A program made the position numbers and the translations under genes. 64,000 bases of DNA from Anaeramoeba flamelloides (Eukaryota; Metamonada; Anaeramoebidae): the NCBI GenBank assembly GCA_027625915.1, contig JANTQA010000048.1, positions 3,534,001-3,598,000 of the forward strand. Reading direction: 5' to 3'. Below the pieces are notes generated by a model. It did no database searches and was not told the origin of the DNA. It worked only from the letters and a program-made list of their open reading frames with translations. How positions within the stretch are numbered: the stretch's first letter is position 1; each line of letters opens with the position of its first letter. Below, one piece after another: positions 35,323 to 47,400 of this stretch.

Positions 35323-37059
35323 ATCTGTTATTGAGGTATTCATTTAGATTAATTTTTTTTTTTTTTTTTTTTTTTTGTTAATTGCTCATTGCTTTATTAT
35401 TTTTTATTTATTTTTTTTTTTTCATTTTTTTAGAACATTTGCTTTTGCAGTTTTAAAAAAGATCTTATCCTAATGAAACAAAAAATACGATCACAAATAA
35501 AATTAGATAGAAAGCCTAAAAGCTTTTTTTTAAAATTTATTTCCTTTTTTTCTTTTTTTTTTTTTTTTTTTGAAAGATCACCCCAACATTTTAAAATCTT
35601 TATTAGTGAACAACACCATTTTTCATTTTCATTTAAATACGGGATAAATTTAAACTCAATTAACCCTTTTTTGTGATAATTATGAACTAATTTCTTATTT
35701 TATCGACACAAATTAAAAAAATTAAATACTATTTTGATCAAAACCTGCGATTGGGCTTTATTGTAACATGTAGTTTTGGCTGTTAATTCTGGAGTTTAGA
35801 TTCTAATTTTTTCCAAATCTGATTGATTTTGGTTAATTTGATATTAGAGATTCGAGCTAATGCTGGTATTTCTAAATTCAAATTTCAAACAATTTAATTT
35901 TCTCCAAAGTACCAATAACACTACAAGGAAAATTTTTTCAAAAAAAAATCTCTAAATTTTGTATTTTTGAAATACACTCATATAATAAACATTATTATAA
36001 ATAAAAATTTTCAATGAGGTTTACCACTTTAATAGATATTAATAGGAATTGAAAAAAAAATGAAATTTTTCAGTAATATTTTTTTCATTTTTAATTGTAA
36101 AATTTTTGAATTTTTTAATTGACTTAGTAGAGAGATAATTTTCAAGTATTTTTTTAATGGTCTAAAAGGAAAAATATTTTTCAATTTGAAAATAGCACAA
36201 AATATTTCAATCAAAAGATATTGCTAAATTAAATTGAAAATCTGATTTTTTATCTGTTTTTGGAATATTTTTTATCATTTTATTTTTTTCCATGTTTGAG
36301 TTTTTATATACGTTCCCGATTGTTTTCTGCAAATTACTTTAACATATATTCTTTTTTCAATCTTAATGTTCAATCAAAAATTAATTCATTTCAACTTTTC
36401 CCAATAAAAAAATACCCTGAAAATAGGTGTTTTTTTCAAAAGTCGGTATTTTTGAAAAGGGGGGTATTCAGATTTTCATGAGTTTAATAGCTATCCTTTG
36501 TTTATTACATAAAATTATAATAACTTTGAAAAAATAATTTATAAAAGAAGTATAACTGAAATCCAATGTATAATTTTGGCTAACTTTAATTTTAGGTATT
36601 TAAATTTTCCTTGTAGTGAAGGAAGAGATAAAATAAGAAAAAAAATTTTCCTTTTTGAATTGAATAATAAATATCCTGGGTTTTTTTATGAAAAATTCTG
36701 ATGATTCAGTATTTGGCAATTGAATACATTTTTGAAATTTGTTGATCTAAAAATGGTAATAGATCATTTTAGACAATTATGAGAAAAAAAAGTTTTCCAG
36801 ATATTTCGAAAACGATTGACAGATACAGTCAAAAGGTGTCGTATCAAAACTATACACTAAAAGTTGTGACAAAATACCAAAAAACCTTTATTATGTACGA
36901 AAAATGTTTTTACTTAAAAAATTGAGAAAAGATTCAATAAATTTAAAAAAAGTAAAATACAGTCAATTTCTGAAACATGCTCAGATTTCTGACTTAAAAA
37001 ATCATAACTTGAAAGAAAATAAATGTTTAAACGTGATGAAAGTAAAAAATCTTTAAAGT
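35323..37059. other. intergenic, nothing recognised
   Basis: The eL13 3' flank with long T runs (35351-35376) and then AT-rich spacer. Short open frames here have homopolymer-like compositions and were not accepted. Confidence 0.45.
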
Positions 37060-37515
37060 ATAACAGTGAAAAAAATACCTGACAAGATTTTTAATTGTGA
37101 ATATTAGGAAAATTTTTGTGTAATTTCTTTTATTTTCAATCAAATCTTTTTTATAAATAACCTAATTTTTTATGAACATGGCAATAAACTTACCTAAAGT
37201 TGATTAAAGCAAGGTGTCTATAGAATACTCAATTAATTGTTTCTAGTGATTAGAACTACTTTTTTTGAAAAACAATCAAGTTTTTTAGAAGTTTTATATG
37301 AATTTGGAAAATGATAATTTTCATTCTTGTTTTTTGATTGATTGGATGGTGTTTTGAACAAGTGTAATTTAATTAATCAGAATTCTAATAAGAGACTGAG
37401 TTATAATGTTCAAAGTTTGATTCTTAAAAAAAGGATTTGGTTTTAAATAAAAGAAATTACACATCAATTTTTCTAATATCCACAATTAAAAACCTTGTTA
37501 GGGATTTTTTCAGGT
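37060..37515. mobile_element. foldback/MITE-like element, ~72-bp diverged arms
   Basis: The arm 37079-37150 (AATTGTG.ATATTAG and TGTAATTTCTTTTATTT) returns in reverse complement at 37428-37502 with roughly 85% agreement. The likeness extends outward through TGAAAAAA..CCT.ACAAG. The ~280-bp centre carries no readable protein. The arms are much more diverged than those of the 252-1967 element, so this is an older insertion. Confidence 0.6.
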
Positions 37516-40339
37516 CCGTTTTTTTTTTTTTCAAAACTATAAATAAGTTATCTCTTTTGATTACAGAAAAATTGTAAAAAATTGAATGAATTTCACCCTG
37601 AACGGGTGTTTTGAAGTCTATAATTGAAATATTTACAGGAAAGGAACCCTGAAGAAAATTTTATAAGCAATTTTTCTGGTATTGTAACAAAAATCTATTT
37701 TTAAGGGATCAGTCTTTCATGATAAACGGGGCAAAATTTTAAAATATGTTATTGGTGGTATTCTCTACTTACAAATTTTGTAGACGCCAAGTGTCAAAAA
37801 AGTCTGATCGACTCAGAAAGCCATAAAAGAAAATTAGTTTAGTGAGATCAATTTTTTTTTTCCATTTTTTATGAAAAAGTATTCAATTCCTTTTATTTTT
37901 TAAGAATATAAAATTTTTTTGCCCGATTTATTACTATTTACATCCTGATTATACTATAACAAGTCTTTGTTGCCAGGAATATTAATGTAATATTTTTTTT
38001 CTTTTGTGAGATAATTCTTTTGGGACAATCAAAAAATTGTTTTATTAGATTATTGAAATATATTATTAATTATTTTAATAAGGATAGTTTCAATCATTAG
38101 TATTTACAAACATTTTAAATGTTTTATCAATAAAGTGCTCTTTTGTTTTGATGTGGAATTTTTTTTTTCAAATCTATTTTTTTTTAGAATGTATTTTTGG
38201 AGAGTAGAATAATTTTATCCTCAAAATTAAAAATCAATTTTTTTCTGAAAAAAATGATTTGAATTGTTATAAGGATTCTTGTGAATAAGACCAAACAATT
38301 TGTAAAAAAAATTTTTCAAAATTGAAAATAGTTTTGCAATTTGTTATTTATTGTTTGAAAATCATAAAATAACATTTTTAAACTTTAAAGGATAGTTTTT
38401 TTTTTTGACTTATATCTCAATTTAATTGACAAACTGTAGTTAATATTCTACGAAATATTGATTTATTGAATCACCTATACACCAATTAGTTTTATTGACT
38501 AAGGTTTGAATTGAAAAATCAATCAAAGTAAAAAAATAAATAAATAAAAAATTTGCTTTCGAAATCAATACTTTCCAACATAAAAGGAAAAAAATATATT
38601 TTCCATTTTCCAAGAATTGATTTAATTGCTAATAAAAATAATAGGTTAGTTTTTTTTTGAGTAATATAAGAAATAAAGGAAATTTAGAATTTCAAAATAT
38701 AGACTCAAATTAATAAATTGTTTTACTGGGGTAAACGGGTCTGTAATTATAAGTCTAAACACAAAAAGAAAAAAAAAAAAAAAAAGATATTGACAAGATT
38801 TCATTTTATTTTTAAAAATACAATTTCCTTAACTAGCCTTGGTTAGAATGAGATGGGAAACCTCCTTTGCTATAAGTATAGTTTTTCTTTCAAGTTAGGT
38901 TTTATTTTGTAAGAAATCTTAACAAACTAAAAAAAGAATCACAGTTTTACTTTTATTTTTGATTTAATCTTTTGATTAAAAACTCAAAATAAAGTTTGGT
39001 TTTTATTTCTTTCTATAAGCATATGTTTGGCTGTATACTGTACCACCGCCTTTTCCCTTTTCAATGATTTACAATTGATATAATGTATTTACCAAGTTCA
39101 TAAATGTTATTTAAATAATAATACAATTCATTAGAGGTTTATTATTTATTAAATTTTAAATCTTTTTCCACTAGTAATTTAATTTTGAATTCTGATTCTT
39201 GGAAAACAGTTTCCTTACAAAAATTATTAATCCAAAATAAAAAAATACAAAAGTATATTCTATTTACTATTTACTTTATATAAATTGATAAAAGTAAAAT
39301 TTAAAAATATTTGGTATTAATAAGTAGATAAGATTCTTAAATATTGGGTAAATAGCTTAACTATTGTGAAAAAAATAATTTATTTTTGGATTTTTTTTTG
39401 TTTGTTTCTAATAATAATAAATTCCAAAAAATACAAAATTTTTTAAAAATTAACTTTCATTTTGTAATTTTTTAACTGAAATTTAAAAAAAAGTTTTATA
39501 GTTTTAAAGAAATTAAAGTCATAAAATAAATTTACAATAATAAATGGTATATGAACGGAAATCTTTTCATAAACAATTTTACAAATTAATAAAAATTGAA
39601 ATAAAATTATATATATATATATATATTAGAATTTTTGATAATAATAATAATTTGAATTATGAATTAGAAATTTAGCTGATTTAGATCTTTAGGTCTAAAA
39701 TATACTTTAAATGACCAATAATCTAAAAAATTCTTTAAATTTAAACGAAAATGTCAAAGAAAAAAATAGAATTTATTATTAAATCGAAAAATCGAGTTAA
39801 ATTTTGAATAATAATTTCCAACTCTTTTCAAGCCTTATTTTCATCAATAAATGATTGCTTTTAAAGTTGATTATTTTTTCTTATTTTTGATAGTTTGTAA
39901 AATAAAACAAATTTATGAAATGTTTCAATTTTTTTTTCTTCACAGAATTAAGAAATCCTTTGTTTAAGTAAGAAGTGTACAATATTGCGTTTAAATAATA
40001 ACAAAATAGGTTTTAAAATAACTCAATATAAAAAATAGTTTTAATTTCAAAAAAAATTACAATAATTATTTAAACACTTAAAAAAAAAATTCCACCTCTT
40101 TAATTTTTATTAACAATTTTTTCCTTTGATTGAATAAGATATATATTTGAAAAATACCATACCAGTTTTGAGAAAAAACTTTCGAAAAAAACTTTTTAAA
40201 AGATACAAAATTCAACTTATTATTCAAATAAATACCCTTTATATAATTATTTCTAAATAAAAGAAAATAAATAAATCTTTATTATACAACATGTATGTTA
40301 AAGTTCCAAAGGTTAAAGTATTGATAAAATTTTCATATA
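37516..40339. other. intergenic, nothing recognised
   Basis: AT-rich spacer with poly-A/T runs and a short (TA)n at ~39609. No gene or RNA recognised. Confidence 0.45.
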
Positions 40340-40536
40340 CAGTCAGTTCCACTTTTAAGACACAAACTTTCAACGAAATTTAAGGTACAATAAAAATCTC
40401 AAATTAAAGCAAAAAATTCAAATATTAGTAAAAATTAATTGTAAAAATCAAAATTACAAATTTTGTGCCTTAATTTGAGATTTTTTTGTACCTTAAATTT
40501 GGTTGAAAGTTTGTGTGTTAAAAGTGAAACTGATTG
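40340..40536. mobile_element. 197-bp MITE with ~72-bp inverted ends
   Basis: Starts CAGTCAGTTCCACTTTTAAG and ends with the inverse of CAATCAGTTTCACTTTTAAC. The two arms agree at about 65 of 72 positions, including CACAAACTTTCAAC and AAATTTAAGGTACAA. A TA dinucleotide flanks both ends (40338-40339, 40537-40538), and the CAGT start is typical of Tc1-group ends. There is no coding capacity. Confidence 0.8.
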
Positions 40537-40607
40537 TATTACCCCTTTTTAACAATATTTTCAAAAAAAAATATAATTATTTCAATCAATAATTATCAAT
40601 ATATATA

Positions 40608-41625
40608 TAAACTCAATTCCAAAAATTGGGGCACACCTTCAAAATCAATTTAATTCTAAGAAAAGTGATATTTGACTCTTAAATAGAAACATTAGAGATT
40701 AACAATCAATGTAAATAATTTTAAAGTTAATTAATTATCATTTTTTTTCATTATTTTTTGATTTTTGATTTTCAATAATTTTTTTGATTTTTTTTGTATT
40801 CTTTTTTTTCAAATAAAAAAAAAATTTTCTTTTTTTTTCAAAACTTATGGAAAATCTCAAAATCACTTTAAAATGAAATTTCAAAGTTTTCATTCTGATC
40901 ACAAAAAAAAAATTTTTTTGAAAAAAAATCATGATATGGGGTGCTATAACACATGGCCTACAAACAGACCTTATTATTATTAATGGAAGTGTGAATACTG
41001 AATGTATTATTAATGATATTATCAAAAAAAATCAAAGGAAATTCAACTCGCTAATTAAGAATATAGTGAGTTGAAATGGATTTTCCAAAAGGATGGAGCT
41101 TGTCCACATACCTCAAAAAAAAAACTCAAACTTACTTAAATCGGGGATGTAATGTTATGAACCCTTGACCCCCAATTCCACAAGATTTAAATCCAATTGG
41201 GAATTTATGGATACTAAACTGAAAAATTGTAACCAAAAAACGAAGAAGAATTTTTAAAATTTTCACTAATGTATGAAATACTTTGAGTTGGGAAACCTAA
41301 GATAATTAGTAAACTCTATATTTAAAAGGATAGATTTAGTTATCAAAAGACAAGTTGAATCTATTAATCGTTTTTATTAATTTTTCTTTCAATAAAAATG
41401 GATTTTTTGGTAACCGTGTTCCAAAAATAGGGGAACACTTTTTTTTATTTTTTCTTTTTTATTTTTCGAATTGAATTTTAAATTTACTATAAAATATATA
41501 AATAATATTAATTAAATATTTTCGGGTCTTTTATTATTTTAATGTTTAAATATCATGTATTTTGGAGTATATTTTTATTAATGTAATTTTTTTTTTGTGT
41601 CCCATTTTTTGGAATTGAGTTTATA
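40608..41625 (+). mobile_element. Tc1/mariner element with decayed transposase
   Basis: Ends are AAACTCAATTCCAAAAATTG...GCACA and its inverse (TGTGTCCCATTTTTTGGAAT...TTTA), about 24 of 27 positions alike, set in TATA contexts. Inside, on the plus strand, are pieces of a Tc1-type DDE transposase: MIWGAITHGLQTDLIIINGS (from the GATATGGGGTGC region at ~40930), an RMELVHIPQKK piece matching the FQQDNAPCHT region, and PIPQDLNPIGNLW at ~41170, equivalent to SPDLNPIENLW. The frame is broken several times, so the transposase is dead. The N-terminal part is hard to read. This is the best-preserved coding relative of the MITEs in this window. Confidence 0.8.
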
Positions 41626-43124
41626 TCCCTTAGCACCCCGGATTTGCCTAAATTTCATCAAGTTTTTTAAATTAGATTTAAAATGATATTGATCTACTAA
41701 GATATTAATTTTCTTATTTGTCTTTAATCAAGATTTTAATTATAATAAAAAGTCAAAATAGTTCAAAGATAAAGAAGTTAAGTTATTGATTTTTTTTTTT
41801 TGAAATTGAAAAAAAGAATAATAATTATTCATTTTTACATTTTTTTTAAAGATTTTTATTTTTATTTTATTTTTTTAAATCAGAAATTTTATTACATTAA
41901 TAGTAATTCAAAACTCAACACATTAATTTATTAATAATAACCACCAAACAATTTTGCTAATTTTATGATAAAATAAATAAATAAAAAAATAAATATATCA
42001 AAAATTTATTTTTTTTTTTTAGAAAAAATTTCAATAAATATCCAATTAAGAGAAAAATGAAATTTATTTCTTTAGGCCAAAATTAAATTTTTAATATGAT
42101 TAATCTTCTAAAACTTTTATTTAAGCAATAGATAATAATTGAAAATCAAAAAAAAAAAAAAAATTGTAAAATAATTTCAATTTATTAAATTGGAATAAAA
42201 CAAATATAAATTACTTTTTAATCGATAAAATATTTATACATAAATCCAAAATAAAATAAAAAATAACTCTTAAATATTATTCCAATATAATAAAATAATA
42301 CCCGAAACCAGTTTTTTTTTATTGCATTTCGTTATTGGTAAAAATTTGAATAACTTATTTGCGATATTTGGATGTTTCCTTAATAAATTAATCCAGATCT
42401 TGTTAAATAAGTTCTGATATATGGTCTCTAATTCAACAATATTGTTTATTTTATGTCTAGATTTTAAAAAGTCAAAAATTAAAAAATTGTAAAAAATTTT
42501 AAAAAAAATCATTTATTAATCTGACTCGAACTATTAGCCAAATCATTTAAAATTGAAAAAAAATCTTGTTGAAAAAATTGTAAAATTTTACAATGAAAAA
42601 AAAAATTTGATTTTTTTTCTAATTTAATTTATATTTTTTTTTATTTTTAAATTATTTCGAATCTAATATAGATATTGATATTGAATAGTAATCAGTAGAT
42701 AAAACAAATTTTCTATGTGTTGTTATAATAACTTTTATAATGAATAAATTATTTAATCAAGCATTTTAGGGAATTTTGGGGTGCAAAGGGCCCCAAAAAA
42801 ATTTCCAGTAAAGTATGATGTGTTTTAAATGTTAAAACTAAGAGGTTTTTGATGTCTAGACAAACTTTTCAAAAAAAAACAAAAATTTATTTTGACAAAA
42901 TTTGAAAAAATAATAAAATCACAATAACCAAGAAAAAAAATTCCCAATGTTGAAAATTTTTTTTCAAATTATTTTTTTATTTTAAGTAACTATACAATTT
43001 TTAATTATAAAATTTTCTTTCTAAGATAACTGTTTATTAATTATATACCTTATTATCCTTTGATAATATTTCAAATTAAAATTTTTGTTTGAAATGTTTT
43101 TAGGTTATTTGGGGTGCTAAGGGA
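41626..43124. mobile_element. 1.5-kb element with TCCCTTAGCACCCC ends
   Basis: TCCCTTAGCACCCC at 41626-41639 is matched exactly by GGGGTGCTAAGGGA at 43111-43124, and both are bordered by TATA. Weaker inverted likeness continues inward for ~70 bp. A third similar motif, GGGGTGCAAAGGG, lies at 42778-42790, hinting at nesting or an internal end. A minus-strand frame at 42512-42270 (80 residues, e.g. NIVELETIYQNLFNKIW) is of unknown nature. The left end coincides with the right end of the Tc1-type element. The superfamily was not determined. Confidence 0.6.
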
Positions 43125-44468
43125 TATATACGTATATAAGAAATATTCCCAAACAACTTATTTGATTAATAAAACTTCCTTATTTATACTCTGTAAAAAA
43201 AGATATTACTTAATATTCAACATTTCAATAAATTTCATATATTATTATAAATAAAACAATTTATCAATTTGTTCTGATCACCAAGGGTAAAATATTAATT
43301 AAATTTTCGTTAATTTTTAAAAAAAGAGTAAAGTTTGAAATTTTATATTTGTAAATACACGATCTAAAATTATGAAAAGTGAGGTTTTATCAGAAATATG
43401 CAAAGTTAGGCACATTGTGTTTTTATCTAGTTCAATTCAAAAATTCCAAACAAAGGGATCTGATCTTTTTTTACTGAAAATTAATTATCAAATATAAATT
43501 TGTATAAAAATTATAATCCATTTCTCTAAAGGCGATAACTGGGTTTACTTATCAAGTTTGCTTTTATATCTGTGAAAATCCTTACTTGATTACATTTTAG
43601 AAAAAATCAGAGTGATTCACAGTTATTTTTCCCTTCGAGTTTTAAATCACTGAAAAGGGAACCAAGATTATCTTGTATACATGTATATTAATTTGTTAAT
43701 TTGGTTCTTCGATGATCAATCTTGGATCTGGTATGAGTTTTATTAGTGGTTCAAAATGACAATTTTTAAGAATTTATTTATTTAGTTTTCCGGAAATTCG
43801 AATTCAAGAGTTAAAGATAAATAGATTGGAAAATATTTATGAGTATTTGTTTAATTAGTTGGTCAAAGGAAAGTTTCATTTCCATGATACTCAATTATCT
43901 ATAAAAAAAAAAAAAAGTTAAAGGCACCAAATAAAACCAAAATTAAGAAAAAAATTCAATCAACAACCTACCAACCACATTTTTTTATTACTTACTTCCA
44001 AACTCTTAGCCTTAGACTCTTGAATTTAGATATATAAAAAAAAGTAATAAATTTACAAAAATTGCCTTTTTGAACCAATATCTAAAACCCATACCAAGTC
44101 AAAGATTATCAGTTAAGAACCAAATGAACAAGTGTCCACATACGATACAATACAGTCTTTTTTACGATTTCAGGGATGGAAAACCTTAAATATTTTGAAA
44201 AATGAACTTTTATTTTTTGTTTTTACTTTATCTTTTATTATTTTTTCATTAAAAAAATAGTAAGTTTTTTCAATAAAGTTTTTTTCTTTGTATTTTTAAT
44301 TGTAAAAAAATCAACAACTTTTTTTTTCCTCTTTTTGGGAAAAGAATCAAACAATCTAACTTTCATAAATTTTTCAAATAAATCTCTTTTTCTTGAATAA
44401 CCTTTTTTTCTCTAACTTATTTGTATGTATTTCTGACGATCTTTTGAAAAAGATTGATTCCATTTTAA
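43125..44468. other. intergenic, upstream of dynein intermediate chain; R1-like piece
   Basis: The segment ~43420-43640 resembles the R1 repeat (CCAAACAAAGGGATCTGATC and TCTCTAAAG, then TTTACTTA motifs in R1 order), though diverged. The rest is AT-rich leader and promoter DNA for the next gene, with no defined motif. Confidence 0.4.
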
Positions 44469-47400
44469 ATGACAAGCCGTAAACAAAGACAAAAAAGGTT
44501 AGAGGAGATTCAACTCAGGAGAATGAAACTTGAGCAAAAAAGAATGAAAAATAAGGATCGAAGAAATAGCAACAAAAATAAACAACAAAGAGAATCTCGA
44601 GATCGAAAGATTGAAGAACTGCTCCAAGAATCAACAGGCAAAAGCAACAAATACGATCAGCCAATAAGAAATGTCAAGTCAACCGAAGAGAACAAGCAAT
44701 CGGTTTCAACATATTCCCCACATTTATCCGAGCACAAGTCTGTAGTGTCTGTTGATATCCAACCACGAGTAATTGAAAAATACAACAGAGAAACACAAAC
44801 AAAACGAGAGTTGCCCAAGAACCTTCAAGAGCAATTAATGAACCAAACAATGAAGGAACAAAACACCGAAAATATTCAAATACAAACACAAACCCAAACC
44901 CAAACACAAACACATTTCCAAAACACGAACAAAGTAAATACCCAAGAAACAAGAATTAAAGAATTGAAGAAAACAACAGAACTTACAACAACAGAAAGAA
45001 ACGAAATTATAGATTCTGCTGGTTTCCAAAAATTCTTTGATTATGGCTCAAGAATTGTTGAAAGAGTTTTAAACGAGCCTTTCGATTTATTAAAAGACTA
45101 CACCGGATCGATAAACGACGAAGACGAGTAAGTGGATTCTTTTTCTCCTTCTAATATTTTTACATTTCTTTTTTTTTTTTCGCTGCAACAAAGAGTTAAA
45201 AAAAAGAAGAAATAAAAAAAAAATTTTATTATTTTTTTTAACACAAAAAAAGAAAGATAATTTTTTTCATTCTTTTTTTTTGTTCTTTTTAAATAGAGAG
45301 TTTAAAACAAAATCTTTGTGTTTTTTTTCTTCTTTTTCTTTTTCTTTTTTTTTTTTTTTTTTTTATTATTTTTGTCTAATAATTTACCTCTTTTTAATAA
45401 TTTTTCTCTTTATTTTTTTATTCATCCTTATTTAGTATGATAAAACCTTTACTTTCAAATAAAATCAAATTTTATGATGAAAAATGGTCAAAATTTCGTT
45501 CAGTAACAGATCTACAATGGTCACCAAAAGTATTCATTTCTTTTTTTTTTTTTTTTTTTTTTTATTTTTTTTTCATTTTTTAATTCTTTTTCAAAAAAGT
45601 TGTTCTTAAAAACAGTTTGAAAAAATCAAAGAGAATATATTTTTAAAACTGACAATAAAGTCTGTTTTTGTATTTTTCTCAAGTTTTTTTAATTAAACAC
45701 AAATCTTTAATTTTTTTTTGAAAGACTTGACAGAAATAATGAGAAAGAAACATAAGAAAACAACAAACCAAAAAATCAACAAAATTTCCATTTTATTAAG
45801 TAATTAAATTATTAATTCATTCACCAACCATCCAACGGGCCAACAAATAAATCGATCAATTCTTATGAAACTGGTCATCCTATAAAGAAAATCGAATAAT
45901 TTGGATTAAAGAATTAATCCAAATTAACAAAAATAATCAAAATAATATCTTTAGACATTATTATTCAAAATACAGAATCATTATTTATCTTATCATTAGT
46001 AAATGAAAAAGAAAATTATGATTCTTTATTGAAATTTACAAAAAAAAATTTAGAAAATTGGGAAGTGCAGTAGAGTTCCGTCAAGTGTCGTCAAGTGCCT
46101 AGTTTTTTTTTAATTTGTAAAATTTATTGATTTTCGTTAGGTTTTTTTTACTTATCGAAATATACCAAAAATTTTCAAAAATTTTCTGTTTATTTCAAAA
46201 AGTAAAAAAAACCTAACGAAAATCTATTGATTTTCCAAATAAAAAGAAAGCTAAAGGCGTTTTTTTTTTACTTTTTGAAATAAAGAAAATCTTAAGAAAA
46301 CCGCCTTTATCTTTTCCAGAATTCAAAAGAATTGAGTAAAATCAAAGGTTTTCCATAATTCTTTTAAATTCTGGAAAAGCTAACGGCGGTTTTTTTTTTA
46401 CTTTTTGAAATAAAGAAAAGATAACAACGATTTTCTTGTGACTTTCTGTTTTATTCCGAAAACCGATAGATTTCAAGGACAAACAGAAAAACCCAAGAAA
46501 ACCTAACAGCTGTTTTTCTTAATTCTAGAAAACTCAATAAAACCCAACGGCTATAAGAGGAAATTAATTTCCTCCCTTCACAATAGAAAATTAAAAAAAA
46601 ATAAACAATTTTTGAAAATACTATTTTCAAAGATTAATAAAGATTTAATAATTTTAAAAAATGGGAAGAACCTACAACAAAAATCAATCACATCAATTGG
46701 ATCTTTATTAAATCATTTACAAATAGTTGTAACATATTGCAATTAATCCTTTCAAAGTGTTCAAAATATTCATAGTTTCGACAAGGAAGAAACCCATTTT
46801 TAAAAAGTCAAAAATATATATTCACAAGACAAGTGGTTTGAAATTAACCGATAATACCTTATTTTAGTTCAAGAATAAAAGTTGAACTTGATGGAATGTA
46901 ACCAAGAATAATGTGAATTTTAAAGTTAATTGACAATCATTTTTTTAACCTAATTGCTCAAAATTAAAAACAAAAAAAAAATCCCTTTCAACAATAAGAA
47001 ACTTTTAAAAATGGATGCTAAAGATGAAAATTTTTGTGTTTGTTATAATCATTTAATAAAAAAAAAAAAAAAAAACTGAACATGTCTAAGAACATCAATT
47101 TAACTACTTCTATTTTTTCAAGATGTCTTCGTGTTGAAAATGAGAATATTTGAAAAAAAATCAATAAGCAAAAATGGAATTTCTAAAACAGTGTTATTAA
47201 AACAATTAAGCGAATGTGCAATATAATGGAAAATTGTTCTTTTTGACAAACAAAAAAACAATTTAACAACTCAATTCGCCTCGTGAAATAATCCAAAAAT
47301 TGGGATCTGAAAATAGAACTCAAAATTACCTATTTGAACAGAAAATTCTGATTTCAAAAAACAAAAAATTCTAAATTTCTGATCATTTATTTTACAGTTT

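Noticed and set aside
36825-36980. Two TACAGTCA motifs as possible Tc1-type element ends
   Set aside because: No matching inverse ends were found at a sensible distance, so no element could be bounded.
45944-46073. Open stretch in dynein IC intron 2 (e.g. NTESLFILSLVNEKENYD)
   Set aside because: Protein-like composition but short, low in complexity and without a start, homologue or splice partner.
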